The notes: a model not told the origin generated them from the sequence alone. 64,000 bases of DNA from Acinetobacter baumannii (GCF_009759685.1 NZ_CP046654.1:1116001-1180000), one strand, 5' to 3'; positions 25,707 through 36,496 are shown, counted from the stretch's first letter. Numbers and translations are program-made.

Positions 25707-26474
25707 ATGAAAAAACTAGCAATTGCATCAGCTCTTTTATCTGCTCTTGCAGTAAGTGGCGCAGCAAACGCTTACCAAGCTGAAGTTGGTGGTTCTTACA
25801 ATTATCTTGATCCAGATAACGGCAGCAGCGTAAGCAAATTCGGTGTTGATGGGACTTATTATTTCAACCCTGTTCAAACACGTAATGCACCGCTTGCAGA
25901 AGCAGCATTCTTAAACCGTGCAAGTAACGTTAACGCACATGTTAACTATGGCGATAACAGCGGTACAAAAGACACTCAATATGGCGTAGGCGTTGAGTAC
26001 TTCGTTCCTAACTCTGACTTTTACCTTAGCGGTGATGTAGGCAGAAACGAACGTGAAATCGACAACACTAATATCGACAGTAAAGTGACTACTTATGCTG
26101 CAGAAGTAGGTTATTTACCAGCTCCTGGTTTATTACTTGCTCTAGGTGTTAAAGGTTACGACGAGAAAGACGGTAAAGACGGTGCAGATCCTACCGTTCG
26201 TGCTAAGTATGTAACCCAAGTTGGTCAACATGACGTAAACCTTGAAGCTTATGGTGCGTTTGGTGACCTTGACGAATATAAAGTTCGTGGTGACTACTAC
26301 ATCGATAAAACTTTAAGTTTAGGTGTGGACTACTACAACAACGACTTAACTGATAAAGATGAATTTGGTATCAATGCTAAAAAATTCTTAAATCAGCAAG
26401 TAAGTGTTGAAGGTCGTGTTGGATTCGGTGATAACGACAACACTTATGGTGTTCGTGCAGCATACCGCTTCTAA
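25707..26474 (+). CDS. Second Omp33-36-like outer membrane porin
   Basis: 255 residues. The signal peptide MKKLAIASALLSALAVSGAANA is followed by YQAEVGGSYNYLD. The mature protein is an alternating beta-barrel ending in RAAYRF with a C-terminal Phe. It shares with the porin at 1565 the secreted start (A-Y-Q), the PLAEAAFLNRAS motif near residue 62, the EVGYLPAPGLLLALGV strand and the general order, but is about 44 residues shorter. The two are paralogues in one outer membrane family. Substrate unknown. It has its own promoter and terminator. Confidence 0.85.
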   Translation: MKKLAIASALLSALAVSGAANAYQAEVGGSYNYLDPDNGSSVSKFGVDGTYYFNPVQTRNAPLAEAAFLNRASNVNAHVNYGDNSGTKDTQYGVGVEYFVPNSDFYLSGDVGRNEREIDNTNIDSKVTTYAAEVGYLPAPGLLLALGVKGYDEKDGKDGADPTVRAKYVTQVGQHDVNLEAYGAFGDLDEYKVRGDYYIDKTLSLGVDYYNNDLTDKDEFGINAKKFLNQQVSVEGRVGFGDNDNTYGVRAAYRF

Positions 26475-26487
26475 TCTAACCTAGATT

Positions 26488-26520
26488 AAAAAAAATCCGC
26501 TCAATTGAGCGGATTTTTTT
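26488..26520. terminator. Bidirectional terminator between porin gene and recJ
   Basis: Stem ATCCGCTCA/TGAGCGGAT is flanked by A and T runs. Confidence 0.85.
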
Positions 26521-28219
26521 ATTGATTTAAATGCACAATGCGTAGCTGTAAGCTCACATTACCATTAAAGACATTACGGTCTATTTCATAAACCAAATGC
26601 ACATGGTCACGCATCGGATCAAACTCGAAACGACCTGCCGCATTAAAAGCAATAGCATCGAAACTATATTGGTCTATCGCTAATCTAAGCTTTAAATGTG
26701 TCTCTTTGAGCCAACGAAAATCGATAACTTTAAAATGTCCTTCAAATTGAGGCAGTGGAAATTTTTGTCCCCACGGACCTAATTGCTCAATCCAGTTTAA
26801 GGTATCTAATTGCAAAGCAGAGAGAGGTAGCTCACCATCGGTCCATAAAGTCGCTTGAAAGACTGATTCATCCATAGCAGCTACACAATCATTAAATAGG
26901 TTTTTAAAAGCTTCAAAGTTTTCTTTACGAATCGTTAAGCCTGCCGCTGCCGCATGTCCACCAAAATGACTCACCAGCTCAGGATGTTGTTCGGCAACTT
27001 GTTCAATGGTATCTCGAATATGCACCCCATCAATGGAACGTGCTGAGCCTTTAATATGAATACCATCTTCATCTGGGGCAAACACAATCGTTGGACGATG
27101 AAACTGTTCTTTTAAACGTCCCGCGACAATCCCGATTACACCTTGGTGCCAGTTTTCTTCAAACAGAACAAGCGCCGCGGGAATATCTTGTTGTGAGAGT
27201 TGTAAACTGTCTAAAGCAGATAAAGCTTGTTGCTTCATCTCCCCTTCAATTTGACGGCGATCGATATTTAACTGATTTAATTGCTGAGCAATGGGGTATG
27301 CAGTTTCCATCGTGTCAGCTAATAAACACTCGATCCCAATACGCATACTCTCCATACGTCCAGCAGCATTAATGCGCGGTCCGAGCACAAAACCTAAATC
27401 TTGAGCACGTATTGAAGTAGCTTCCCGACCAGCGATATCGAGTAAGGCTAAGATTCCCACTCGACACTGATGTTGCTGAATACGTTTTACACCGGCATCA
27501 ACCAAAATACGGTTGTTATAATCCAAAACAGCAACATCGGCATAAGTTCCCAAAGCGACTAAATCTAAATATTGAGTCACTTTACTTGTGCTTTTACCCT
27601 GTCTATTGCGTAGACTCGCCAAATTGGCAAGTACATAAAAAGCAACGCCAACACCGGCAAGTGCCTTACTTGGAAACTCACATCCTAATTGGTTTGGATT
27701 AACAACTGCTTCTGCAAGTGGTGTTTCTTTGGTCGTTAAGTGATGATCAGTAATAATCACTTGCATGCCTAGAGCATGTGCTGCATCAACACCAGCATGG
27801 CTAGAAATTCCATTATCTACTGTAATTAATAGATCGGGTTGATAGGTGTGATGAGCAAGCTCAGCAATGGCAGGAGTAAGACCATAGCCATATTTGAAAC
27901 GGTCCGGTACCAGATAGTCGACTTGTGCTCCCATATCGCGAAGCACGAGCATCATTAAAGCAGTGCTGGTTGCGCCATCAGCATCATAGTCCCCCACAAT
28001 AACTATTTTTTTCTGCTCATCGATGGCTTGATCCATTAATGCTACAGCAGCGTCCAGCCCCTTGAGTTCAGGAGCCAATAAATTCTTAAGCTTTAACTCT
28101 AGTTCTTGCTCGGATTGTACGCCCCGTCTTGCCAAAATTTCGGCAATAAACGGAGGCACGCCCTGAAACTGTTCAGGACGTGTCAATAAAGGTCTTTGTT
28201 TAATTTGTATTTTTGTCAT
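26519..28219 (-). CDS. recJ: Single-stranded-DNA-specific exonuclease RecJ
   Basis: 566 residues. DHH phosphoesterase motifs are visible: VGDYDADGAT (about 75-84), ITVDNGIS, ITDHHLT, ALGTYADV and the DHHA1 part with GSARSIDGVHIRD and SHFGGHAAAAGLTI. RecJ degrades single-stranded DNA 5' to 3' in RecF-pathway recombination, mismatch and base excision repair. Its ATG directly abuts the TAA of pdxH, so the two are translationally linked. Confidence 0.95.
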   Translation of the reverse strand: MTKIQIKQRPLLTRPEQFQGVPPFIAEILARRGVQSEQELELKLKNLLAPELKGLDAAVALMDQAIDEQKKIVIVGDYDADGATSTALMMLVLRDMGAQVDYLVPDRFKYGYGLTPAIAELAHHTYQPDLLITVDNGISSHAGVDAAHALGMQVIITDHHLTTKETPLAEAVVNPNQLGCEFPSKALAGVGVAFYVLANLASLRNRQGKSTSKVTQYLDLVALGTYADVAVLDYNNRILVDAGVKRIQQHQCRVGILALLDIAGREATSIRAQDLGFVLGPRINAAGRMESMRIGIECLLADTMETAYPIAQQLNQLNIDRRQIEGEMKQQALSALDSLQLSQQDIPAALVLFEENWHQGVIGIVAGRLKEQFHRPTIVFAPDEDGIHIKGSARSIDGVHIRDTIEQVAEQHPELVSHFGGHAAAAGLTIRKENFEAFKNLFNDCVAAMDESVFQATLWTDGELPLSALQLDTLNWIEQLGPWGQKFPLPQFEGHFKVIDFRWLKETHLKLRLAIDQYSFDAIAFNAAGRFEFDPMRDHVHLVYEIDRNVFNGNVSLQLRIVHLNQ

Positions 28220-28876
28220 TTAAGGCATCAGTCGGTGCAACGTCCATTGACCGTCGATTTTTTCATAACTCAAGCGGTCATGTAAACGATTTGGTCGCCC
28301 TTGCCAGAATTCATAATAATCCGGCTGTAGACGGTATCCACCCCAGAACTCCGGCTTATCGAGTACTTCGTGGCTTTGAACTTGTTGTTGCAAGTCTTGA
28401 AAACGCTGTTGTAACAATTCGCGACTTTCAATTTTGCCACTTTGGGGGGTACTGATATGAGCTGCGATCTGGCTATCACGTGGACGTTTATGATAGTAGT
28501 CTGTAGATTCCTGTTCAGGAATTTTTACAACATGCCCACCTACTCGTACCTGACGCTCTAGACTTGGCCAATAAAATAACAATTCAGCATATGGATTTTC
28601 TGCCAAATCTATACCTTTCTGGCTGTCATAGTTGGTATAGAAATCATAACCTGCTTCTGTCGCACCGCGTAACAACACAGTTCTGACATGCGGACGACCA
28701 CTAGCACTCGCAGTTGCTAATGACATTGCATACGGTTCATGCAAATTAGCAGCTAAAGCATGATTAAACCAACCTAGAAATTGCTCGTGGGGATTGCTAG
28801 CAACTTGAGTCTCGTACAACTCACCTTGTTCATAGCTTAAGCGCAATTCACTTAAGTCTTTAATGACATCACTCAT
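28220..28876 (-). CDS. pdxH: Pyridoxamine 5'-phosphate oxidase
   Basis: 218 residues from ATG 28876, the family's normal size; a longer in-frame start would overlap glmM. FMN- and PLP-binding stretches include RTVLLRGATEAGYDFYTNYDSQKG, ELLFYWPSLERQVRVGG, and the C-terminal signature FWQGRPNRLHDRLSYE. PdxH oxidises pyridoxine or pyridoxamine phosphate to PLP with FMN and oxygen. It lies 10 bases after glmM and abuts recJ, forming glmM-pdxH-recJ. Confidence 0.96.
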   Translation of the reverse strand: MSDVIKDLSELRLSYEQGELYETQVASNPHEQFLGWFNHALAANLHEPYAMSLATASASGRPHVRTVLLRGATEAGYDFYTNYDSQKGIDLAENPYAELLFYWPSLERQVRVGGHVVKIPEQESTDYYHKRPRDSQIAAHISTPQSGKIESRELLQQRFQDLQQQVQSHEVLDKPEFWGGYRLQPDYYEFWQGRPNRLHDRLSYEKIDGQWTLHRLMP

Positions 28877-28886
28877 GCCATACACC

Positions 28887-30224
28887 TTATGCGACTTGTG
28901 CCTGTGAACGAACTGCATTTGCTAAATGTTCAGCTAAAGTTTTCACTTCTTGCTCGTTATCACTTTCAACCATGACACGAATGACTGGCTCAGTTCCAGA
29001 CTTACGAATTAAAATACGTCCACGTCCTTTGAGCTGCTCTTCAGCTTTATTGAACTCAGCAACTAATGCAGGAATAGAATATGGATCAAGCATTTGTTCC
29101 AAACGTACATTTACAAGAACTTGTGGGTACAGTTTAAAGCCGTTAACCAATTCGTGCAGCGCTTTGTTCTGCTCAACCATCACGGTTAACACTTGTAATG
29201 CTGCAATAATCGCATCACCTGTTGTGCTCTTGTCTAAAGTCAGAATATGACCAGAAGGCTCACCACCTGTTACCCATCCGTTTTCTTCTAGGGCTTGTAA
29301 CACATAACGGTCACCGACTTTTGCACGGACAAAGCCAACATTTGCTTTTTCAAGTGCCACTTCAAGTGCCATGTTACTCATTACCGTACCAACAACACCT
29401 GCTGGCTTGTTTTTTGCCTGAGTCGCTAAAATATATAAGATGTGGTCACCGTCAATTAAGTTACCGAACTTATCAACCATCACTACACGGTCAGCATCAC
29501 CATCAAAGGCAATACCTAAGTCAGCCCCATGTTCCACAACCGCTTTTTGTAAGCTCTCTGGATGAGTTGAACCACAGTTTTCATTAATATTTAAACCATC
29601 TGGCTCATTGTATAAAGCGACAACTTTAGCGCCGAGTTCACGGAAAACTGAAGGGCCAACGCTGTAAGCAGCGCCGTGAGCACAATCCACAACAATTTTT
29701 AAATTATTTAAATCAAAATGATATGGGAATGTAGATTTACAAAATTCGATATAACGACCATTTGCATCGGTCACACGAACACTTTTACCTAAGTTTGCAG
29801 TGTCTTCGATAAATAAATCTTTTTCTAATTCTTTATTAATTTCTTCCTGCAATGAATCTGGTAATTTTTTACCTTCACTTGAGAAGAACTTAATCCCGTT
29901 ATCAAAATATGGGTTATGTGATGCAGAAATAACAATCCCTGCATGTGCATGTAAGGCACGGGTAAGATGTGCAATTGCTGGTGTCGGTAATGGTCCAAGT
30001 AAGTGAACATATACACCAGCAGCATTTAATCCCGCCTGCAAAGCAGACTCTAAAATATAACCGGATAAACGAGTATCTTTTCCTAATACAACAAGTGGTT
30101 TATTTTTCGGACTCGTTCGTTTTAATACCTTCCCTGCAGCAAAACCGAGTTTTAAAGCAAACTCTGGCGTAATCGGCATTTGCCCAAATTTTCCACGAAT
30201 ACCATCCGTTCCAAAATAACTCAT
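28887..30224 (-). CDS. glmM: Phosphoglucosamine mutase
   Basis: 445 residues. The phosphoserine active-site loop is ISASHNP with S102, the metal-binding loop is DGDADR (about 240-245), the sugar-binding loop is GGEPSGH, and the phosphate-binding loop [12 protein letters not shown] is near the C-terminus. It converts glucosamine-6-phosphate to glucosamine-1-phosphate for UDP-GlcNAc, feeding peptidoglycan and lipid A. It is the first gene of the unit with pdxH and recJ. Confidence 0.97.
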   Translation of the reverse strand: MSYFGTDGIRGKFGQMPITPEFALKLGFAAGKVLKRTSPKNKPLVVLGKDTRLSGYILESALQAGLNAAGVYVHLLGPLPTPAIAHLTRALHAHAGIVISASHNPYFDNGIKFFSSEGKKLPDSLQEEINKELEKDLFIEDTANLGKSVRVTDANGRYIEFCKSTFPYHFDLNNLKIVVDCAHGAAYSVGPSVFRELGAKVVALYNEPDGLNINENCGSTHPESLQKAVVEHGADLGIAFDGDADRVVMVDKFGNLIDGDHILYILATQAKNKPAGVVGTVMSNMALEVALEKANVGFVRAKVGDRYVLQALEENGWVTGGEPSGHILTLDKSTTGDAIIAALQVLTVMVEQNKALHELVNGFKLYPQVLVNVRLEQMLDPYSIPALVAEFNKAEEQLKGRGRILIRKSGTEPVIRVMVESDNEQEVKTLAEHLANAVRSQAQVA

Positions 30225-30321
30225 AGCTTATCTCATTTTTACGCCACTTCAGCCGTGGCTCATTTCATATATGGCTATTCCGCCATATCTCTTTTCATCG
30301 GATTTACTTTACACCAAAAAC

Positions 30322-30349
30322 AAAAAGCCGTCAGTGTACTGACGGCTTT
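30322..30349 (-). terminator. Terminator of guaB
   Basis: A perfect eight-pair stem GCCGTCAG/CTGACGGC (30327-30334, 30339-30346) with a T run on the minus-strand side. Confidence 0.85.
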
Positions 30350-30373
30350 CTTGATTGTTTTGGTTACCAAAAT

Positions 30374-31867
<1,494 letters not shown>

Positions 31868-31975
31868 CTATTATAAACAAATTTCGATGCAATTTTCATA
31901 TTATCTTTGCCTTTTTCAGCAATAGATATTCGCCTACTCTAAATATTTCCCACTTATTATTGTGTTAGCTTATAT

Positions 31976-32341
31976 TTAACTCACCTGATCATAGTCGTGA
32001 TCATTCTCTGAATCTGCCGGGCTAACTTGAATAAGAGGAATAAGCTGGTGCGCTAAACGAGCTTTATTACACTGCTCATCCGCAATCTGCACTTCTCTAC
32101 AGGTAGAACTACGCACCGTATAGATGGAACAACCCACCTCTTTACCAATTTCACCCGTCAAAGCCTGACATCGGGGCTCAGGCTGATTAGTTCCACGCAT
32201 ACATGAATAGACAGGTGTCAAAGGTTCAACTAGATGTTCTTCCATTAACTCGGCCTCAGCCCAGTAAAATGAAACCCGAAAATGTGCACAACATGCCCCA
32301 CAGCGTAGGCATTCATCTGGAGCCGCAACTTGAGATAACAT
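31976..32341 (-). CDS. YkgJ-type cysteine cluster protein
   Basis: 121 residues with eight conserved-looking Cys, beginning CLRCGACC (residues 16-23) and continuing with SCMRG, PRCQAL, GCSIY and STCRE. This is the CxxCGxCC zinc/iron-sulfur-cluster binding fold (YkgJ, formerly UPF0153). The molecular function of the family is unknown. It is followed by a short gap and lies next to an ODP-type metallo-hydrolase on the same strand. Confidence 0.82.
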   Translation of the reverse strand: MLSQVAAPDECLRCGACCAHFRVSFYWAEAELMEEHLVEPLTPVYSCMRGTNQPEPRCQALTGEIGKEVGCSIYTVRSSTCREVQIADEQCNKARLAHQLIPLIQVSPADSENDHDYDQVS

Positions 32342-32432
32342 TTTTATTCAAATTCTCGTCATCAAAAATTTTTCTGCGACGCGAAATCCTAAAAAAATTT
32401 CAAATTGGACTCAATATGTCGAACATTATTTT

Positions 32433-33230
32433 TTATGTTGGACAGCTAAAAATTTGTTCTGTCATTAAATCTACACCGCATGGCAATGTTTCAATCCAGT
32501 CTAAAAACTGATTAATCATCTCTTTACCAATAAATGGACTACCGTGCTGAGGGACAATCATTTCAATATCCATCTGACGAACCATGTTGACCCATAAGCG
32601 AATGACTTTATTTGAACACATATAACGTTGATGAAAAGCTTTCATTTTCATCACATGGCTATCAAAATCTTTTAGAGGCTGACTTGCATCATCTACAATG
32701 GATGCTCCCATATCGCCCGAAAACAAAATTTTAGCAACGGGATCATAAAACTGAAAATTACCCACCGAATGTAGGAAATGCGCTGGAACGATTACAAGTT
32801 TCGATTCACCTAATTGAATCACTTGACCACGATCAGGCAGCTCAATCAAACGGTCTTCCCAATTCCCTTTCATACGCTCACTCATAAATGATGAATTTAA
32901 GTGAGGTAAAAACCGTGCCCATAATTTTGAGGCCACCACTTTAGCATCGGTATAAACCAACCAGCGGGGCATTGAGGTGATAATGTCTGGATCCTGATGC
33001 GAAGCCATCACATAATCAAGATTTTTAAGGCGCGTATATTTATTAAGTTCCATTGTCAGCGGAACATAGGTCAAATCACCACCCGGGTCGATCACGGCAG
33101 CACGCTCATGATCAATAATTAAAAATTGATTGGCTTGTATGCCTTCCCCTTTGACCAAACTGGTAAAACTAATACATTTGTGTACGCCATTATCAAATAA
33201 TATCTGTGATGTTGTTTTTTCAAACCCCAT
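32433..33230 (-). CDS. Metallo-beta-lactamase-fold hydrolase, ODP (flavodiiron-like) type
   Basis: 265 residues from ATG 33230, which has GGGGA eight bases upstream. The fold signatures are DPGGDLTYVP, the metal motif SHQDPDIITS (about 77-86) in place of the usual HxExDH, VPAHFLHSVGNF (third His region), FSGDMGAS (bridging Asp) and VPQHGSPF (last His). These match the oxygen-binding di-iron domain of flavodiiron proteins, but there is no flavodoxin domain. The Glu of HxExDH is Asp and the final His is Ile, so metal content may differ. The electron partner and substrate are unknown. Confidence 0.8.
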   Translation of the reverse strand: MGFEKTTSQILFDNGVHKCISFTSLVKGEGIQANQFLIIDHERAAVIDPGGDLTYVPLTMELNKYTRLKNLDYVMASHQDPDIITSMPRWLVYTDAKVVASKLWARFLPHLNSSFMSERMKGNWEDRLIELPDRGQVIQLGESKLVIVPAHFLHSVGNFQFYDPVAKILFSGDMGASIVDDASQPLKDFDSHVMKMKAFHQRYMCSNKVIRLWVNMVRQMDIEMIVPQHGSPFIGKEMINQFLDWIETLPCGVDLMTEQIFSCPT

Positions 33231-33412
33231 AAAATTCCCCAAAAAAACTTTAAATATTAGATATTTTTATTTCCATAATAAAATAATGGGATTCAATAAC
33301 TCATGCAATGAATTACTTTATTTTTCTCATAATATTTTAAAATTGATTTTGGTTTTCTTATTTTATAAATGAATCATAATGTTATTTAAAATTAAACTGC
33401 AATAAATTAAAA

Positions 33413-33427
33413 TAATTCTCATTATCA
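33413..33427. promoter_or_regulatory. Fur-like site before TonB receptor gene
   Basis: TAATTCTCATTATCA: the right half ATTATCA matches the 7-1-7 Fur consensus exactly and the left half partly. It lies 31 bases before the start codon of the TonB receptor. Confidence 0.55.
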
Positions 33428-33457
33428 AATTTACTTTTTGCGCTGTTTAGGCCTCCC

Positions 33458-35614
33458 ATGACTCAACGCTTTGCTTTTTCAACTTCAAAAACTTTGTTAG
33501 CAGTTGCTATTTTTACTTCAATGACAACAAGTCATGCTGAAGAACCGGCAGAACAGCAAAATTCAACCAATGTGTTACCCACTATTTCTATTCAAGCACA
33601 AAAAGAAAATCCCACTTCTTATGTCGCAACAAAAGCAAACTCAGCTTTAAAATCAGATGCACCTCTATTTAAAACTGCTCAATCAGTTTCTGTCGTCACC
33701 CGTGAACAACTTGACCAAAAACAAGCAAGAACTTTAGCAGATGCACTTGAAGGTGTTGCAGGCGTAGAAGCTGGGAAACTTGGTCGTCGTGGTTGGGACG
33801 ACTTTATTATTCGAGGCCAAACTTCTTCTGATTCGGTCTATGTCGATGGTTTAAGGGTAGGCCAAAATACTTATGTTGCCACCGAACTATCTGGTATGGA
33901 TCAGGTACAAATTTTAAAAGGTCCTGCTTCTATTAATTTCGGTTTAGTTGCTCCGGGTGGTATGGTCAATTTAGTGACTAAAAGACCAGAAGCAGAAAGC
34001 TTTGCACGTGCTAGCATGACTTATGGTAGTTACAGCCTTAAAGAAGGAACATTCGATTTAAACTACAGCCCAAACAATAGCGAAAAAGGTGCTTTCCGTT
34101 TAAATGGACGTATCTCTGATCAAGATGATCCGACCGATTATGTTTATTTTAAAAATTTTTATATCTCGCCTTCTTATAATTTTGACCTCGGTGATAACAC
34201 CGACCTCTCTATAATCGCAAGCTATCAACACCGCGAATATATTCGTCAGCAAGGTTTACCTGTAATTGGGACATTAAAAGACAACCCTAACGGACGTATA
34301 GATCGTAGTTTATATATTGGCGATCCTAATTTCGGTAAATATGAGGCAGATGTTTATCGCACTGGTTATACGTTTAAACATACTTTTGATAATGGCTGGA
34401 ACTTTAACCAGAATTTTGCCGTACAAAAAACTGAAATGGATGGCAAAGCAGTCTTTGCTCGTACAGGTAGTAACTTTTGGGCAAAAGATAAACAAGGTGA
34501 AATTGATTACACGACTATCAGCCGTAGAAATAACAGCCGACACCAAGTTATTGATAACCTAAGCTTCGCCATCGATAACCGTTTAAATAAACAGTTTGAT
34601 CTATATGGCATGCAGCACGACATTAATATTGGAGTCGATGCTTTTCAGGAAAAAAGTGATTACACCAATGATAAATATGATATTGGTGATTTAAATATCT
34701 ATAACCCTGTCTATGGTCAGAACGTGACATTGAAGCAAAATGTACGTGATATCAACCGTCTCAAATATCTGGGGCTTTATTTACGCGACCGTATTCAGCT
34801 TAATGATCAATTACTTTTAAGCTTATCAGGACGTCAAGATTGGGCACAAACCCAAACTACAAGTTTAGTAACTGGCAATGCGAGTAAACAATCAGATAAT
34901 GCATTTACGGGCAGTGCTTCTGTCATGTATACCCTCAATGACATTGTGGCACCTTATGTGAGCTACGCTACTTCATTTACCCCAAATAGTGGTACTGATG
35001 TAAATAGCAACCCATTTAAGCCAGAAAAAGGAAAACAGGTTGAGGTCGGGATGAAATTACAAAGTCCGGTTCAACGAATTCAAGGTGCTATCGCTTGGTA
35101 TGATCTAAAACGTCAGAATGTTTTGGTTACTGATACTGCGAATAGTGGCTATAAAGTACAACGTGGTGAACAGTTAACTCGCGGTATTGAAACTGAACTT
35201 AGTGCAGAAATTTTAGAAGGTTTAAAATTAACGGCTGCATATACCTACACAATTGATGCAGAAATTAGTAAAGATGCAAATGCAAGCAATGTAGGGAAAG
35301 CGCTCGACAATATTCCTGAACACGCTTATAGCTTGTCAGCTCGTTACAAATTTGATCCATCATCAAAACTTGGTTGGTATGTAGGTGGTGGTTTCCGAGG
35401 TGAAACTTATAAAACCGTTGATGGTTTAGATGTGCATGTTCCAGGCTATACAGTATTCGATACCGAAGCGGGTTATGATGCTGAGCGTTGGGGTGCCCAA
35501 CTTGTGATCCGTAATCTATTTGATAAAGATTACTATGCGGGAGCTCTCAACGAAAATTTGGTAACACTCGGCAACCCACGCCAAATTAACTTTACCGTGA
35601 AATTTAATTATTAA
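33458..35614 (+). CDS. TonB-dependent siderophore receptor
   Basis: 718 residues. The signal peptide MTQRFAFSTSKTLLAVAIFTSMTTSHA is followed by a TonB-box-like VLPTISIQAQ (about 38-47). The plug domain (about 65-170) has AQSVSVVTREQLDQ, RGWDDFIIRGQ and MDQVQILKGPASINFG. The 22-stranded barrel ends in INFTVKFNY with a C-terminal aromatic. The family imports ferric siderophores using TonB-ExbBD energy. The fold variety resembles hydroxamate receptors of the FhuE/FpvA type, but the ligand is not determinable. A Fur-like site lies just upstream and a terminator follows. Confidence 0.9.
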   Translation: MTQRFAFSTSKTLLAVAIFTSMTTSHAEEPAEQQNSTNVLPTISIQAQKENPTSYVATKANSALKSDAPLFKTAQSVSVVTREQLDQKQARTLADALEGVAGVEAGKLGRRGWDDFIIRGQTSSDSVYVDGLRVGQNTYVATELSGMDQVQILKGPASINFGLVAPGGMVNLVTKRPEAESFARASMTYGSYSLKEGTFDLNYSPNNSEKGAFRLNGRISDQDDPTDYVYFKNFYISPSYNFDLGDNTDLSIIASYQHREYIRQQGLPVIGTLKDNPNGRIDRSLYIGDPNFGKYEADVYRTGYTFKHTFDNGWNFNQNFAVQKTEMDGKAVFARTGSNFWAKDKQGEIDYTTISRRNNSRHQVIDNLSFAIDNRLNKQFDLYGMQHDINIGVDAFQEKSDYTNDKYDIGDLNIYNPVYGQNVTLKQNVRDINRLKYLGLYLRDRIQLNDQLLLSLSGRQDWAQTQTTSLVTGNASKQSDNAFTGSASVMYTLNDIVAPYVSYATSFTPNSGTDVNSNPFKPEKGKQVEVGMKLQSPVQRIQGAIAWYDLKRQNVLVTDTANSGYKVQRGEQLTRGIETELSAEILEGLKLTAAYTYTIDAEISKDANASNVGKALDNIPEHAYSLSARYKFDPSSKLGWYVGGGFRGETYKTVDGLDVHVPGYTVFDTEAGYDAERWGAQLVIRNLFDKDYYAGALNENLVTLGNPRQINFTVKFNY

Positions 35615-35625
35615 TACTCGTTAGA

Positions 35626-35656
35626 AAAAACGCACTCTTAATGAGTGCGTTTTTTT
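35626..35656. terminator. Terminator of the TonB receptor gene
   Basis: Stem CGCACTC (35631-35637) with GAGTGCG (35643-35649), then a T run; A residues on the other side may also serve the convergent gene. Confidence 0.85.
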
Positions 35657-35672
35657 GGTAGCTTTAAATGCG

Positions 35673-36248
35673 TTAGAAGAAGTAATGCTGTACGAGCGTA
35701 GAAACACCTACAATGAAGAAAATAGCAGCGCCAATTTTATGAATGAGCGAGATAGATAAACGTTCAGCCAATTTGTTGCCAATAAATACAGCTGGTGCGT
35801 TGGCAATCATCATTCCTAAAGTTGTGCCTAACATTACCCAGAAAATGCTGTCATAACGTGCAGCTAAAGCGACTGTTGCAATTTGGGTCTTATCGCCAAT
35901 TTCCGCCAAGAAAAATAAAATAAAGGTTGCGCCAAAAACGCCAAACTTTTGCCATTTATTAATACTCGCTGTTTCATCATCAAGCTCATCCGGAATAAGC
36001 ATCCAGAACGCCATACCAATGAAACCAACTGCAAGTACCCAGACTAAAATTTCAGGGCTTAAAACTGTTGTAATCCACTGCCCAAGCACAGCAGAAATAC
36101 CATGGTTAATTAAAGTTGCTAAAAGAATCGCGATTAAAATAGGGATTGGCTTACGAAAACGAGCAGATAATAAAAGTGCCAACAATTGAGTTTTATCGCC
36201 CATTTCAGCGAGGGCAACAATCGAGGTAGAAATCAGAAATTCTTGCAT
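35673..36248 (-). CDS. GDT1/UPF0016 (TMEM165-like) manganese exporter
   Basis: 191 residues with six or seven membrane segments and the family's duplicated signature E-x-G-D-K-T, seen as EMGDKTQLLALLLSARF (about 15-31) and EIGDKTQIATVALAARY (about 117-133). UPF0016 proteins move manganese or calcium out of the cytoplasm (MneA in Vibrio). The manganese assignment is strongly supported by a yybP-ykoY-type riboswitch in the leader, since this RNA senses Mn2+. The start at 36248 gives the first signature at its usual place. Confidence 0.92.
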   Translation of the reverse strand: MQEFLISTSIVALAEMGDKTQLLALLLSARFRKPIPILIAILLATLINHGISAVLGQWITTVLSPEILVWVLAVGFIGMAFWMLIPDELDDETASINKWQKFGVFGATFILFFLAEIGDKTQIATVALAARYDSIFWVMLGTTLGMMIANAPAVFIGNKLAERLSISLIHKIGAAIFFIVGVSTLVQHYFF

Positions 36249-36259
36249 GTCGGTTCTCT

Positions 36260-36299
36260 GGCTAGCATAAATGCCTATGACCTACCCCTCCTGCTAGCC
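36260..36299 (-). promoter_or_regulatory. Leader hairpin with a Shine-Dalgarno sequence in its loop
   Basis: Perfect eight-base arms GGCTAGCA (minus-strand 36299-36292) and TGCTAGCC (36267-36260) enclose a loop that starts with GGAGGGG. The exporter ATG lies 11 bases beyond the second arm. The loop also contains a short out-of-frame ATG (CTA GCC AGA follows). This may be the expression platform of the riboswitch. Confidence 0.5.
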
Positions 36300-36313
36300 A
36301 AATATCATAAAAT

Positions 36314-36456
36314 GATTGCAGAGTGGTAAATCAAAGGTCTTGCCAACTCAGGAACGATGAGACGTTTAAGCTATGATGACCATGTTCTGTTGAACAATTA
36401 TGTTGACCATCACCTATTCACATTTGCTGTGAATAGCGGCTACTCCCCAATGAAGT
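36314..36456 (-). ncRNA. yybP-ykoY manganese riboswitch
   Basis: On the minus strand the leader contains the conserved TTGGGGAGTAGCC (about 36451-36438), a hairpin (CTATTCACA with TGTGAATAG), GGTCAACAT, and later AAGACCTTTGAT and CCACTCTGCAA. The two ends pair (TTG-GGAGT with ACTCT-GCAA) to form P1, and the GTCAACA and GACCTTTG segments correspond to the two loops that bind Mn2+ in this class. The element precedes a manganese exporter gene, its known partner in other bacteria. High Mn2+ should switch the gene on. Confidence 0.85.
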
Positions 36457-36496
36457 ATGGGCTTATTATATTCGACTAAATCTATTTTTCAAATAT

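Noticed and set aside
29222..29587. A 121-codon open frame opposite glmM
   Set aside because: His/Gln/Leu-rich composition typical of an antisense shadow of a conserved gene; glmM is certain.
33231..33242. TTG 33242 as start of the ODP hydrolase
   Set aside because: ATG 33230 has GGGGA at good distance; the TTG has none.
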